Shown in pieces: positions 17,031-26,300 of a DNA stretch of 64,000 nucleotides. Made by a program: the position numbers and the translations under genes. Under the pieces are notes generated by a model. The model saw only the letters and a program-made list of their open reading frames with translations, was not told the DNA's origin and searched no databases. The stretch is from Bdellovibrionia bacterium (GTDB lineage: Bacteria; Bdellovibrionota; Bdellovibrionia; Bdellovibrionales; JAGQZY01), in NCBI GenBank assembly GCA_030427805.1, contig JAUICP010000001.1:620001-684000 (forward strand). Direction: 5' to 3'. Position 1 is the first letter of the stretch. Each line of letters opens with the position of its first letter.

Positions 17031-18178
17031 ATCCAGAATCCACTGAATTTTGGTCCCAAGACACAGAAGGACTCATCTTACTTAATCCTAAACTCGATCG
17101 TGCCATTAAGGAGGGGGTTTGCAAAGAACTTGGGGGTCATGTCCGCGAAAATCATATTTACTTAATGACTTCTGGAAGCACTGAAACAAATAAAAGTCGA
17201 TTCAAAGTCGTTGAATTGGCGAAGGATTCAATTCTCCTGTCGGCCGGAGAAGTAAACAGCCATATTGCATCTGACTCCTCTGATAAATGGCTACTGAGCT
17301 TACCCACTTATCATGTCGGAGGCCTATCGATATTAGCTCGTTGTTATTTGTCCCGTGCAAACTATTTTCAGAGTGCTGAAAAGTGGGATCCAAGGGATTT
17401 TGCCGATCAAGTTGAATCTCAAAAGTTAACCCTTTGCTCGCTCGTTCCCACTCAACTCTTTGATTTAGTAGAAGCTAAAATCGAGGCTCCGGACTCCTTG
17501 AGAGCAGTCTTTCTTGGTGGAGGTAGGGCCTCTGAGGGTGTTAGAAAGCGAGCTGTTGCTTTAAACTGGCCAATCCTTGAAACCTATGGAATGACCGAGC
17601 TGGGTTCCCAAGTCGCCACGGCTCCGATTCTCCAGGCAGGTAGCCTCAGTCAAGGATTAGCGGTATTACCACATGTCGATTTAAAGTTTTCTAAAGATCA
17701 AAAAATTGTTCTCAGATCGAAAAGTTTAATGTCGAGAATTTTTCACATTGAAATAGGTTCTGATTTGCGAATCGAGGATTATGGAAGTGGAACATGGTAT
17801 GAAACTGAAGATAGAGGCTTTTTGACGAAGGACTCATATTTGAAGATAATAGGAAGGGATCATCGTCAGGTAAAAATTTTAGGAGAGTTAGTCAATCTCG
17901 ATCAGGTGGAGAGTCATTTTAGCTCAATTGTTTCGACTGAAAAGACTGCGGTACTGGCCCTTGATGACGAGCGGCGTGGCTCAGTTCTTATATTAGTGAC
18001 TGAAGTTGACCTAAAAAAAGAAGATCTTTTAACAGAGAACAAGAAGCTTGCCGGCTTTCAGCGCCTTGCCGGGCTTCTTAGGCTTCAAGTTCTTCCACGC
18101 ACTGCTTTAGGTAAAATAAAAAAGGCAGAGCTAGAGGATATTGCTAAAGACCAAGTCGGTCATATTGAATTTTTCTAA
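17027..18178 (+). CDS. menE: o-Succinylbenzoate-CoA ligase
   Basis: Acyl-adenylating enzyme giving OSB-CoA. ANL-superfamily motifs are visible: MTSGSTETNKSR (A3-like P-loop), LPTYHVGGLS, FLGGGRASEG, ETYGMTELGSQVAT, YETEDRG, GRDHRQVKILGE and a C-terminal LPRTALGKIKK with the adenylation Lys. The 383-residue length is shorter than usual MenE because the N-terminal subdomain is trimmed. It ends the men operon. The next pathway gene, menB, is absent from the window. Confidence 0.9.
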   Translation: MNPESTEFWSQDTEGLILLNPKLDRAIKEGVCKELGGHVRENHIYLMTSGSTETNKSRFKVVELAKDSILLSAGEVNSHIASDSSDKWLLSLPTYHVGGLSILARCYLSRANYFQSAEKWDPRDFADQVESQKLTLCSLVPTQLFDLVEAKIEAPDSLRAVFLGGGRASEGVRKRAVALNWPILETYGMTELGSQVATAPILQAGSLSQGLAVLPHVDLKFSKDQKIVLRSKSLMSRIFHIEIGSDLRIEDYGSGTWYETEDRGFLTKDSYLKIIGRDHRQVKILGELVNLDQVESHFSSIVSTEKTAVLALDDERRGSVLILVTEVDLKKEDLLTENKKLAGFQRLAGLLRLQVLPRTALGKIKKAELEDIAKDQVGHIEFF

Positions 18179-18213
18179 AGTATATAGGGGATTACCTTCG
18201 GATGAAGATAGTT

Positions 18214-19245
18214 CTAATCGTTTTGAATTTCTGAAGCGAGATCGATTTGTTCAATATCAGCCTCATTTTTTTTAAGGTGAAGATTATCTGTTGAGGTGAT
18301 GTGGCTTTTACTGGCTAAGCTCTCATCGACTTTTTCGACCTCGGGCATATTAGGATCTTGCTCCTTTGAAAATTGGGGTAGGTTTGATTTTGAGTTTTCA
18401 AATTCACCTTTTGTTTCTTCGACCTCTTCAAACTCAAAGGCGGTTAAACCAACCAATCCCATGGACCTATTTTTGAAGTCTTTATTCAATGAAACTTTCT
18501 TCGGAATAACGTCGAAGATATCTTCGAGTAAGACTTCCTGGTACCGAGAGTAACTTTTGTACTTGGCACAAGTCTGAACAAATTTATTACGTACATTACT
18601 ATTGAGCCGCAGGCCAAAGCGATTGATGTAACGTCTTTCGATGTAGGGAACGAGCTCATCAGAATTAGCTGGGTGGTCTAAGTTGAGTCCTGAATTATGG
18701 AGCCCCCGATTGACCAAGTGGGCTCGGTACTCGGTACAGAACAAACTCTGTAATACGTAATTTACTTCTTTTTCGAAGCGAGGCAATAGGAGGCTTAAAC
18801 TCTTGCCTTGGTACATATCAAAAGCAACCTGATCTAAACTACCTTTAAGTTCATCGAAGTCCTGAAGGACTCGAACCCGTTCTTTTTCGTCTTCGATATG
18901 TTTTACTTCGTGGGCAATGATGTGAGCGATTTGCACTGAGCTCAAAGATTTATTCACGAATATTTCAAGCTGATCATTATTGCCAAGTGCGATGGCTCCA
19001 CCAGAAGAGCCGTTGATCTGACTAATTTCATCCCCGCTCCAGGCATTAATTTTGACGGGATTAGAGTAGATTCCATAGGAGCCAAGTTGATGGAGTGCCC
19101 TCAATCCAACCGGGCTTTTTGACAAAAGGATTTTCGCCTCTTCGAGCTTTACCGCAAAATCTTTACGCTCAGTTCGATCATTGTGGAATTTTAGTCCCAC
19201 AACGAGAAAGGTAAAAATTATAAGTACAATAAAGCGCGATCTCAT
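18214..19245 (-). CDS. Membrane-anchored predicted zinc metallopeptidase
   Basis: A 343-residue protein with an N-terminal hydrophobic anchor (FIVLIIFTFLVVGL). HEVKH at 112-116 is a gluzincin-type HExxH, and E172 in TEYRAHL is a plausible third zinc ligand, so it may be a periplasmic protease. The C-terminal 80 residues are acidic, rich in E, S and K and probably disordered. It converges with menE. I cannot place it in a named peptidase family; a non-catalytic role remains possible. Confidence 0.5.
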   Translation of the reverse strand: MRSRFIVLIIFTFLVVGLKFHNDRTERKDFAVKLEEAKILLSKSPVGLRALHQLGSYGIYSNPVKINAWSGDEISQINGSSGGAIALGNNDQLEIFVNKSLSSVQIAHIIAHEVKHIEDEKERVRVLQDFDELKGSLDQVAFDMYQGKSLSLLLPRFEKEVNYVLQSLFCTEYRAHLVNRGLHNSGLNLDHPANSDELVPYIERRYINRFGLRLNSNVRNKFVQTCAKYKSYSRYQEVLLEDIFDVIPKKVSLNKDFKNRSMGLVGLTAFEFEEVEETKGEFENSKSNLPQFSKEQDPNMPEVEKVDESLASKSHITSTDNLHLKKNEADIEQIDLASEIQND

Positions 19246-19515
19246 TTTCCAATACTCCTACCTGTTAGTAGAGCAATACTTAAGCCATTGATGAGTCCTC
19301 AGCTTTATTCTGTTGCTTGCCAGTTCTACTAAGGGCTCGCGGCTGTCAATTAGGTAGTCAGCTGAAGACTATTAAGACACCTTGGGAAAAAGGCTAAATT
19401 GTTGTTATTATTGGCAAAATATGAGACTTTCCGCAATATTTAAGGGTCTGAGGAGGGGGATTGCTATTTACCAATTTTCTTTTAAACTAGGCCCTCTCAA
19501 AACCAGGAATTTGAA

Positions 19516-20028
19516 GTGACTGCAGAAAACGAAGAGTTTGAACTTGAGCGCGAAAAGCTTGCCGATGCCATCGGTGAGTTTGTTAAGTACTGGGGTTTTA
19601 AGTCGATCCACGGACGAGTCTGGCTCTATCTTTTTACGGCTGAAGAACCGATGACGGCCAGTCAGCTTGTCAAAAAGCTCGGTGTTACTAAGAGTTTAGT
19701 GAGTATGGTTTTAGCCGAACTCCTTGAGTATAAGGTTATTGAAAAAGTCGATATCGGTAGCATTAAATCACCGGGTTATGTGAGTGTTTTGGATCTAGAG
19801 CAGGCCATTTTCGGTGTACTTCGCAAGCGTGAACGTCCGCTTCTCGCCAAAATATTAAAACAAATTGAGTCATTTAGATCCCAGCCAGAGCTTTCCAAAA
19901 CTCTAGAGACTCGAATTAAGCATCTTGAGAAAATGACAAGCTATGCAATCGATGCTATGAACCGCCTTTTAAATGCGAAGGCTATTACCACCTCAAAATT
20001 AAAGCTGCTACTGAAGCTGAGTCGATAA
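19516..20028 (+). CDS. GbsR/MarR-type winged-helix regulator
   Basis: A 170-residue DNA-binding protein. The segment GRVWLYLFTAEEPMTASQLVKKLGVTKSLVSMVLAELLEY is, read in parts, a standard winged helix-turn-helix (residues about 34-75), and the leading EFVKYWGFKSIHGR is the GbsR-family signature. Start GTG 19516 follows AGGA. Its TAA overlaps the ATG of the polyprenyl synthase (TAATG), so it probably controls its own operon, including the prenyltransferase at 20972. The ligand is unknown. Confidence 0.8.
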   Translation: MTAENEEFELEREKLADAIGEFVKYWGFKSIHGRVWLYLFTAEEPMTASQLVKKLGVTKSLVSMVLAELLEYKVIEKVDIGSIKSPGYVSVLDLEQAIFGVLRKRERPLLAKILKQIESFRSQPELSKTLETRIKHLEKMTSYAIDAMNRLLNAKAITTSKLKLLLKLSR

Positions 20029-20975
20029 TGGATTTAAGTAAATTAAAAATATATGATTCAAAGGACTTTCCTTCTTACCTACCGAAGCTGAACCAGCTCT
20101 ATGATGATCTTTTTTCGGGAGGAAAGGGATTTCGTTCAAAATTAATTAAGAAAGTCGGGGAAGCTATTTCTCTGGATTCAAAGTCGATCCATTTATTGGG
20201 ACAAACTATTGAGTTCATTCATAATGCCTCGTTACTGCATGATGATCTTATCGATCGGTCTCATTTGCGTAGGGGAAAGACCACCGCTTGGTTGCGGTTT
20301 ACCCCCGAGTACGCGGTTTTAGCTGGTGACTATTTACTAGCGCGAGTTATGGTTAACCTTTCAAAGTATGGGAATATCAATCTCATTCAGTATACGGCTG
20401 AAATGATTTCGGACCTCCTAGAAGGGGAGTGGATTCAAGACTCACTCGTCGGGGATTTTGAAATTGGAAAAGATCAATTAGATCGCGTTCATGAATTGAA
20501 AACGGCTTCACTTTTTAAGTGGTGCCTTCGCGCACCTCATATCGCCAAAGAAGACTACCGAAAGGAACTTCACAACCCCCTTGAACAAATGGGGAGTATA
20601 CTTGGAATTCTTTTTCAAAGAAGTGATGACTTACTGGATTTCGATATTCGAAACGGTGAAAACAAGGCCGTTCTAGGGGATCTAAAGTCGGGTTACTTGA
20701 ATTCTTTTGGTGTTTACCTTTTTAAAGGATTGGACGCAGAAACTCGTGCCAAAGCCATTAAATCTGAGAGTCTTGGCCAGTTGATAAATACAATTGGGCA
20801 AGATCACTTTGACACACGGGTCGCTTCTTTTGATGAAAAGAATGAAGAGTTAATTCAGTTTTATGAGCATCAATTGAGTTTGGTGGAGTCGGCTCTGGAT
20901 GCCGAATCCCAATCCTTGGTTGGAGAGTTAAAGCCTCTTTCGGACCTTCTCTATTGGAGAAATCAAAAGCCTTGA
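20028..20975 (+). CDS. trans-Polyprenyl diphosphate synthase
   Basis: Chain-elongating isoprenyl synthase that would make the side chain for menaquinone. Family motifs: GGKGFRSKL, first Asp-rich motif LLHDDLID (72-76) with RRGKTTAW, AGDYLLARV, and second motif QRSDDLLDFD. At 315 residues it resembles octaprenyl/heptaprenyl synthases (IspB/HepT type); the product length cannot be read from sequence alone. It sits between the GbsR-like regulator and a UbiA-family gene with overlapping junctions on both sides. Confidence 0.88.
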   Translation: MDLSKLKIYDSKDFPSYLPKLNQLYDDLFSGGKGFRSKLIKKVGEAISLDSKSIHLLGQTIEFIHNASLLHDDLIDRSHLRRGKTTAWLRFTPEYAVLAGDYLLARVMVNLSKYGNINLIQYTAEMISDLLEGEWIQDSLVGDFEIGKDQLDRVHELKTASLFKWCLRAPHIAKEDYRKELHNPLEQMGSILGILFQRSDDLLDFDIRNGENKAVLGDLKSGYLNSFGVYLFKGLDAETRAKAIKSESLGQLINTIGQDHFDTRVASFDEKNEELIQFYEHQLSLVESALDAESQSLVGELKPLSDLLYWRNQKP

Positions 20976-22030
20976 AACCCGAGTTCGTTAGTTTAAAAAG
21001 AAATACCCTGGAGCTGAATTCCTACCTTTCTGGCCGCTTTTCGAAAGAAAAAAGAGCGATACCTGTTCGAAGTTCTTTTAATTCATCGAGCGATCACATG
21101 TCTTTTAAAGTCGTCGGGCGAAATGAAATAGAAAAACCAAGGGGATTATTTGTATTCCTTAGCCTGGTTAAGCCCCTTCACCTTTCGCTTTCTTTAATGA
21201 GCATTTCTTCAGCACTCTATTACGTTGGATTGGATCAAATCAATTTGCCTTTAATAGGCTCTTGTATCACGGTCGTTTTACTTCATATGGCAATGAACTT
21301 ATTAAATGATTACAACGACCATATGAGTGGACTGGATATCGCCCATCAATACAAGGGAAGCCGGGCCATCCAAAAGGGTTGGATGAGAGCCATTGATGTC
21401 AGAAATTTGAGTCTTTTACTCTTTTCTCTGGCGGTTGCCATCGGACTCTTTGTCTTATTGACTGGTGAGAGGACTCTCCTTTTCTATGCCCTAGCGGGAT
21501 TATTTAGCTTATTTGTTTTTTCAAAATCGACGACAAACCGGCCCGTGGTTGGCTTAGAAGAGATTGTGTCGTTTATGTTAATGGGCCCGATACTTTTTCA
21601 CGCCCTTTTAACTACGGCAGGATTTGGATGGAACTATTCGAGTCTCAGTCTATCTGTGTTTATTGGTATGAATGCCAGTATTTATTTTCATCTATCAAAG
21701 TGGTCGAGCCTATTTGATGACAATAAGTCCAATAGAAAATCTACGGCATTGAAGCTTGGGGTTGATTTTTCGAAGTTGGCAAGCCAGGTATCGATTTTAT
21801 TAAGTATAGTCCCTCTAGCTCTGTTTATCTATTTTTCTGATAGTCAGGTCAGTCACTACGTTATCATAGCCGTCTACGGGATCTTCTCTGTGAAGTGTCT
21901 CTTCTTGATCGCTAAGGTGCAATCCTCTTTTTCGTCGAAGCTACGAGAAGTGAAGACCCAGTACCTTATTCACTCCCATTTAGTGGCGTTACTTTTTCTA
22001 GTAGGACTTTTGACTCAAGTTCTTAGTTGA
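20972..22030 (+). CDS. Second UbiA/MenA-like prenyltransferase
   Basis: A UbiA-superfamily integral membrane protein with eight or so hydrophobic segments. The Asp-rich site NDYNDHMSGLD followed by KGSRAIQKGWM closely resembles E. coli-type MenA, unlike the menA at 15171. A second polar site SLFDDNKSNRKST is present. About 50 polar residues precede the first membrane segment, an unusual extension. TTG 20972 overlaps the upstream TGA and has GGAG 12 bases before it; TTG 20954 is an alternative. The acceptor may be DHNA or another ring. Its 3' end overlaps the opposing gene by 8 bases. Confidence 0.75.
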   Translation: MKPEFVSLKRNTLELNSYLSGRFSKEKRAIPVRSSFNSSSDHMSFKVVGRNEIEKPRGLFVFLSLVKPLHLSLSLMSISSALYYVGLDQINLPLIGSCITVVLLHMAMNLLNDYNDHMSGLDIAHQYKGSRAIQKGWMRAIDVRNLSLLLFSLAVAIGLFVLLTGERTLLFYALAGLFSLFVFSKSTTNRPVVGLEEIVSFMLMGPILFHALLTTAGFGWNYSSLSLSVFIGMNASIYFHLSKWSSLFDDNKSNRKSTALKLGVDFSKLASQVSILLSIVPLALFIYFSDSQVSHYVIIAVYGIFSVKCLFLIAKVQSSFSSKLREVKTQYLIHSHLVALLFLVGLLTQVLS

Positions 22031-23321
22031 TAGAACGACTGAGTTCTCTGTGTAGAGTTTCTTCGCTCGCACGTATTGCTTGAATCATTTCTTCGAAACG
22101 CGAGCGATCCTCAAGGGTAGAGAGAGTATCTTGATTGGCAGAGTAGGTTTCTTGGGAAAGAGTATTGGATTGGGCAATAATGTTGGCCATTGCTCTTTTA
22201 AGGTCTTCTCTTTTTTCAGCGATGTCGGTTTCAGCAGCTTGTCTTGCAAGACGAGCATGATGACCACTGAGACGATTTTGTCTATCTTCGAGTTCAGTCA
22301 ATCGAGCCTGAATGGTCATTAACCCGGTAATCTTTCTCGTGGCGTCTAATATAAGGTCAAAACTTAGGTTGAAAAAGTGACCAGAGATTTCGGCTTGATG
22401 AGCTTTATAGGCGCGGTAGATTCCATAATAATCGACTAGAAACTGCCGAAAATCTAAATGACCGGCTTTTAGATTGAGTGTCGAGGAGTAACCCCTTTGA
22501 TACCATTCGATGATCTCTTTGAGTCTACCGATTCTTTGCTGATTCCAAGGTGAATCTTCGTAAGATTCAAGTGTTTCTAAAATATAACTGACACCATCTT
22601 TTGGCCTGAGATCTCTTAATTTTTTTCGATCAATATTCAAGTTGGGTACTTCTCTAAGGATCATACGACCAACTTGCAGAAATATAATATTGTATATTCT
22701 CAAACCTTGATCGATCTTGGCAATTTGGCGATCCACATCATCCATGGTTTCGGTGAGTATGCGCATGGACGAATCTATTAAGGTGTATGATTTGGAAAGG
22801 TCTTCGTTAATTCGTTTTATTGCTTCGCCTAGAGTAGCGAGTTGAGCGTGGATTTCCATCATCGGAGCCTTTTCCTCTTCAGCGCCACGAAATCGAGCCC
22901 ATCTTTGGCGAATTTGATCCCGAGTTGATTCCCCTTCGCTCATTCTGCGAAATTGTCTTTCTAGAGAGAGTTCCCCGATAGCCTCCATCGCCTTGTCTTT
23001 GGCGTCTTTGATGCTCATTGATAGCTTACGAATTCCTTCTAGGTCGAGGTCTAAAGCTCTGCGAGTCATTCCACCATTCGTCAAGGTGTAGACACTGATA
23101 ATTTCTCGGCTGCTATCCCTTTGAAATTCGAGGGACTCAACTCTGAAGCTTGAAACAAAGGGACTCATGTCTCGCAATATTTTAGAGGCCATCTGATGGG
23201 CGGGATCGAGGCCAGCCTCACAACGACCCACCAAAAGTCCTCTCATACTTGCGTCTTCAGCAAACACCAAGGGTGAGATACACATAGTAAAAATAAATGT
23301 TAACAATATACTTTGTTTCAC
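22023..23321 (-). CDS. Exported helical/coiled-coil protein, partner of secreted AAA+ protein
   Basis: A 432-residue protein with signal peptide (ILLTFIFTMCISPLVFA, cleavage near A21/E22). The mature part is almost wholly charged alpha-helix with probable coiled coils at about 140-200 and 330-425. It has one cysteine after the signal, in GRCEAGL (C34). No catalytic motif or known family is apparent. It begins 11 bases after the stop of the secreted AAA+ gene, so the two are co-transcribed and presumably work together, perhaps as adaptor or scaffold. Exported status is an inference from the signal peptide. Confidence 0.65.
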   Translation of the reverse strand: MKQSILLTFIFTMCISPLVFAEDASMRGLLVGRCEAGLDPAHQMASKILRDMSPFVSSFRVESLEFQRDSSREIISVYTLTNGGMTRRALDLDLEGIRKLSMSIKDAKDKAMEAIGELSLERQFRRMSEGESTRDQIRQRWARFRGAEEEKAPMMEIHAQLATLGEAIKRINEDLSKSYTLIDSSMRILTETMDDVDRQIAKIDQGLRIYNIIFLQVGRMILREVPNLNIDRKKLRDLRPKDGVSYILETLESYEDSPWNQQRIGRLKEIIEWYQRGYSSTLNLKAGHLDFRQFLVDYYGIYRAYKAHQAEISGHFFNLSFDLILDATRKITGLMTIQARLTELEDRQNRLSGHHARLARQAAETDIAEKREDLKRAMANIIAQSNTLSQETYSANQDTLSTLEDRSRFEEMIQAIRASEETLHRELSRSIN

Positions 23322-23332
23322 AAATTCATACC

Positions 23333-26300
23333 TTATTGCGCAAGTGTCCCAATGATGTCTTCACAAGTCATGGGCACGTATGCAGCACTTTCATAACGTG
23401 GTGTTCTCGCTTCAAGTGACCCAAAGGATTCACTTTCGATGCGATTTAAATCCTTATCCAATTTAAAGAGTCTGAATTCATCATTTTCGAAGTCGAAATC
23501 GATAATGTCATTTCTGGTAATACTTCCTTGAGAAAGTAGATTCCTGATGGGGCCAACTACAGAATTTCTTAATACTGAAGCCACATTGGCAGCATCTCTG
23601 GTGCGGTTAATACTTAATTTTGCAAGATGCTCAATCGCTGAATCAGAGAGTCGAACATCAACTCTCAGATATTCGCGCAAGGCTTTCCCAAGGTCGTGAA
23701 CAAAAATAGCACGTACTAAGTCTTTGTAGTCCTGATCGTTAAAGTTATTAGCATAACCAATGTAATTAAGACGACGTAAAAAGGCTTGGGCGTATTGTCC
23801 ACTGTCGAGTTCTTCTAGCATTTGTCTTAAAGAATCAGTTTGCTCCTGACTATTTTCAGAGTGAAGGGCTCTAAACATAAGGGCACGATACCGTTCTCGA
23901 CCCTCGAGGCTGTCTGGATCAGCTTCGCTATTAAGGATTGCCGTAGCACTTTCTGCGAGATCTGGAAACATTTGCAGCAATTGCTCGAGTGAATTGGCCG
24001 ACATAAAAATTCTAAAGTTTCTAAAATCGAGTCTTTTTCCTCTTTTATTTCGCGTAATTCCTTCTCTTAAAAGCGGGTAAAAGAATGATTGAAGTATCGC
24101 TGGATCAACTTTATCGATCTCGTCGAAGTTAATCACACCTTCACTACACTTCTCTTGAGCCTCGTAGAGTTCGCCCTCTCCATCTTTGTAACCATTGGGT
24201 GAACCTAAGTAAGTATTGATATCGGCTTCAGACTTCGCTTGGCCAATGGGAAAGTCGAAGAAGCAATCGGGATCAAGGGTATCACCAATGATTTTAGGAA
24301 GTTCTGATTTACCTTTAGTTGAGCCACCGAGGAAAAAGGCTGAATAGACGGGGCCTTTATCTGACATTCGACCATTTCTCTCCATTTCCATGATTGCCGA
24401 AACAAAGTGACGTTGACCAACATATCTTTCGCTAATGGCCTCTTCAATTCTTCTGAGTCGATCTTCAGGTGTTTCGAAAACCGAGATAAGGCTTTCATAA
24501 CTTTTATTGGTCGCGCGAGCCAAAGTCTCAATCAACTCTTGTCGCCCGAGAGTAGGACCCATGTCTTCGGGCCAGTTCTCTCCCAGAGCCTCTTGAAGTT
24601 GGCCGAAGACATCTTGTGAATGTCCACGTGCTTCAGCAATTCTAGAATCAGCCTCTTGAATAGTTTGTGTTAATCCGAGGTAAGAAACATTGTATCCGCC
24701 CTTGAAGGCTTCGGTAAAAATCGCATTGAGCATTCCCATAATCTGCTGATAAATCGTATCGAGAACATCAGCGGGATAGGTCTCATTTGATAGATATTCT
24801 TGCATGAGTAAAGTAACATTTGTTTCGGCATTCTCGATAGGTTGAGATCCTGTATCACCCATGCCTAATTCGTAGGACTTTTCAAAAAGCTTCTCGATAA
24901 ATTCAAGGCCTTTTGCATCGTTAAATTGAGAGATCCTCATGTGCAGACCTAGTCGCAGTTGCGTCCAGTAGGGTGCCAAACGAATTTCTAGTTGGGTTCG
25001 AGTTCTTTGGGCCTGAGATCGAGCGTTTTGTGTATTTGAAATATAGTCGTCATTTTGCTGGAGAAAATCAAAGGCTTCTTCGTATCCTTCGAGCCATTTT
25101 TCGACGGCTGCCATTTCTTCGCGAATTTGTGAGATATTTGCGTTGATTTTATCTCTCTCGCGATCGGCAAGGGGGCCCTGTTCGTTGTCGAGCCCAGCAA
25201 GTTCAAGTTGAAGCTTTGCGATCTCTCTTTCTAAAAATTGGACGCGTTCAGATTTTCCGCTAATTCTATTTTCGTAGCGACGGTGAATGGCTCTTTCAAC
25301 AATCTCGATCGCTTGCCCTGGAAAGTTTTCTGCACCAATTCTTAGTTCCATCACATTAACAAGGTCGCGAATGGCCTCTCTGCTGACACTAATTCCGTAT
25401 TCTTCTTCGAGAGGGGCTACTCTTCTAAAGATAATATCGACCACTTCATCTTTACTGAGGTGGGGTTGCTCGCGACTTTCAAGAGTCAGCTGGACACCGT
25501 CTTTGACAAATATATTATCAGTTTCCTGTCCTATTAAAAGAATTGGTATATTTCTGTTTTTTGATATTTGCGTGAGAACCTTATCAAGGTGGGTTCTTTG
25601 TAGGGCTGGGTTACTAATGTCTACTGCGATGATAACATCGTTTTGGTATTCCTCGAGTTCATCCGTCAGTGCAATAAGTCTATTATTAACATCACCTTTT
25701 TGCAGGTGTTTAGGCAATTTGTGATTATCGCGTGATAACTCTTCGAGATCGAGCCTGATGACCCTTCTGCCTCTAAGACGAGAAGGGATATTCCCTTCTA
25801 TAATCCGGTTTGCAATTTCGTAGGGGATTAAAGTCTTTCCCTGTCCAGCATCACCGTGAACGAGGAAGTAGGGGTTTTGTCGTGAACTGAGAGTTGTGGC
25901 GACAGAACCAATATACTCATCTCGATAAAATGGGCGATCTGTGAATTGCTCAAAGTAAACTTGTTCCGTGAGATCATCAAAAAATGTTTCGATAAGAACA
26001 CCTTTGAGTTGCTCTTTTAGTTTATCGAGAGTTCTTTTTCCCTGTTCTTCTACTTGCTCGCTGGCTTGGCCATTGGCGCGGGCTGTTTCTAATTGTTGAT
26101 TGACCTTCTCAATTTTAATAAGAATAGGCAGATTAGCTATTCTCCAGGGGGCCGAAGAAAAATCTCTGAACTCTGGGGCCCGTTGGGGAAGAGTAATTCC
26201 ATTAACTGTACTCGTTCCTTGTTGGCGAACTGCCTGTGGAGCTACAGGTGGAATCACGGGAGCATCAACTAAATCAACTTCTGGAGAAAGTTCCCTGATC

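Noticed and set aside
25287-25724. Long plus-strand open frame opposite the AAA+ gene
   Set aside because: Low-complexity Ser-rich product mirroring the codon bias of the real minus-strand gene; no start signals.
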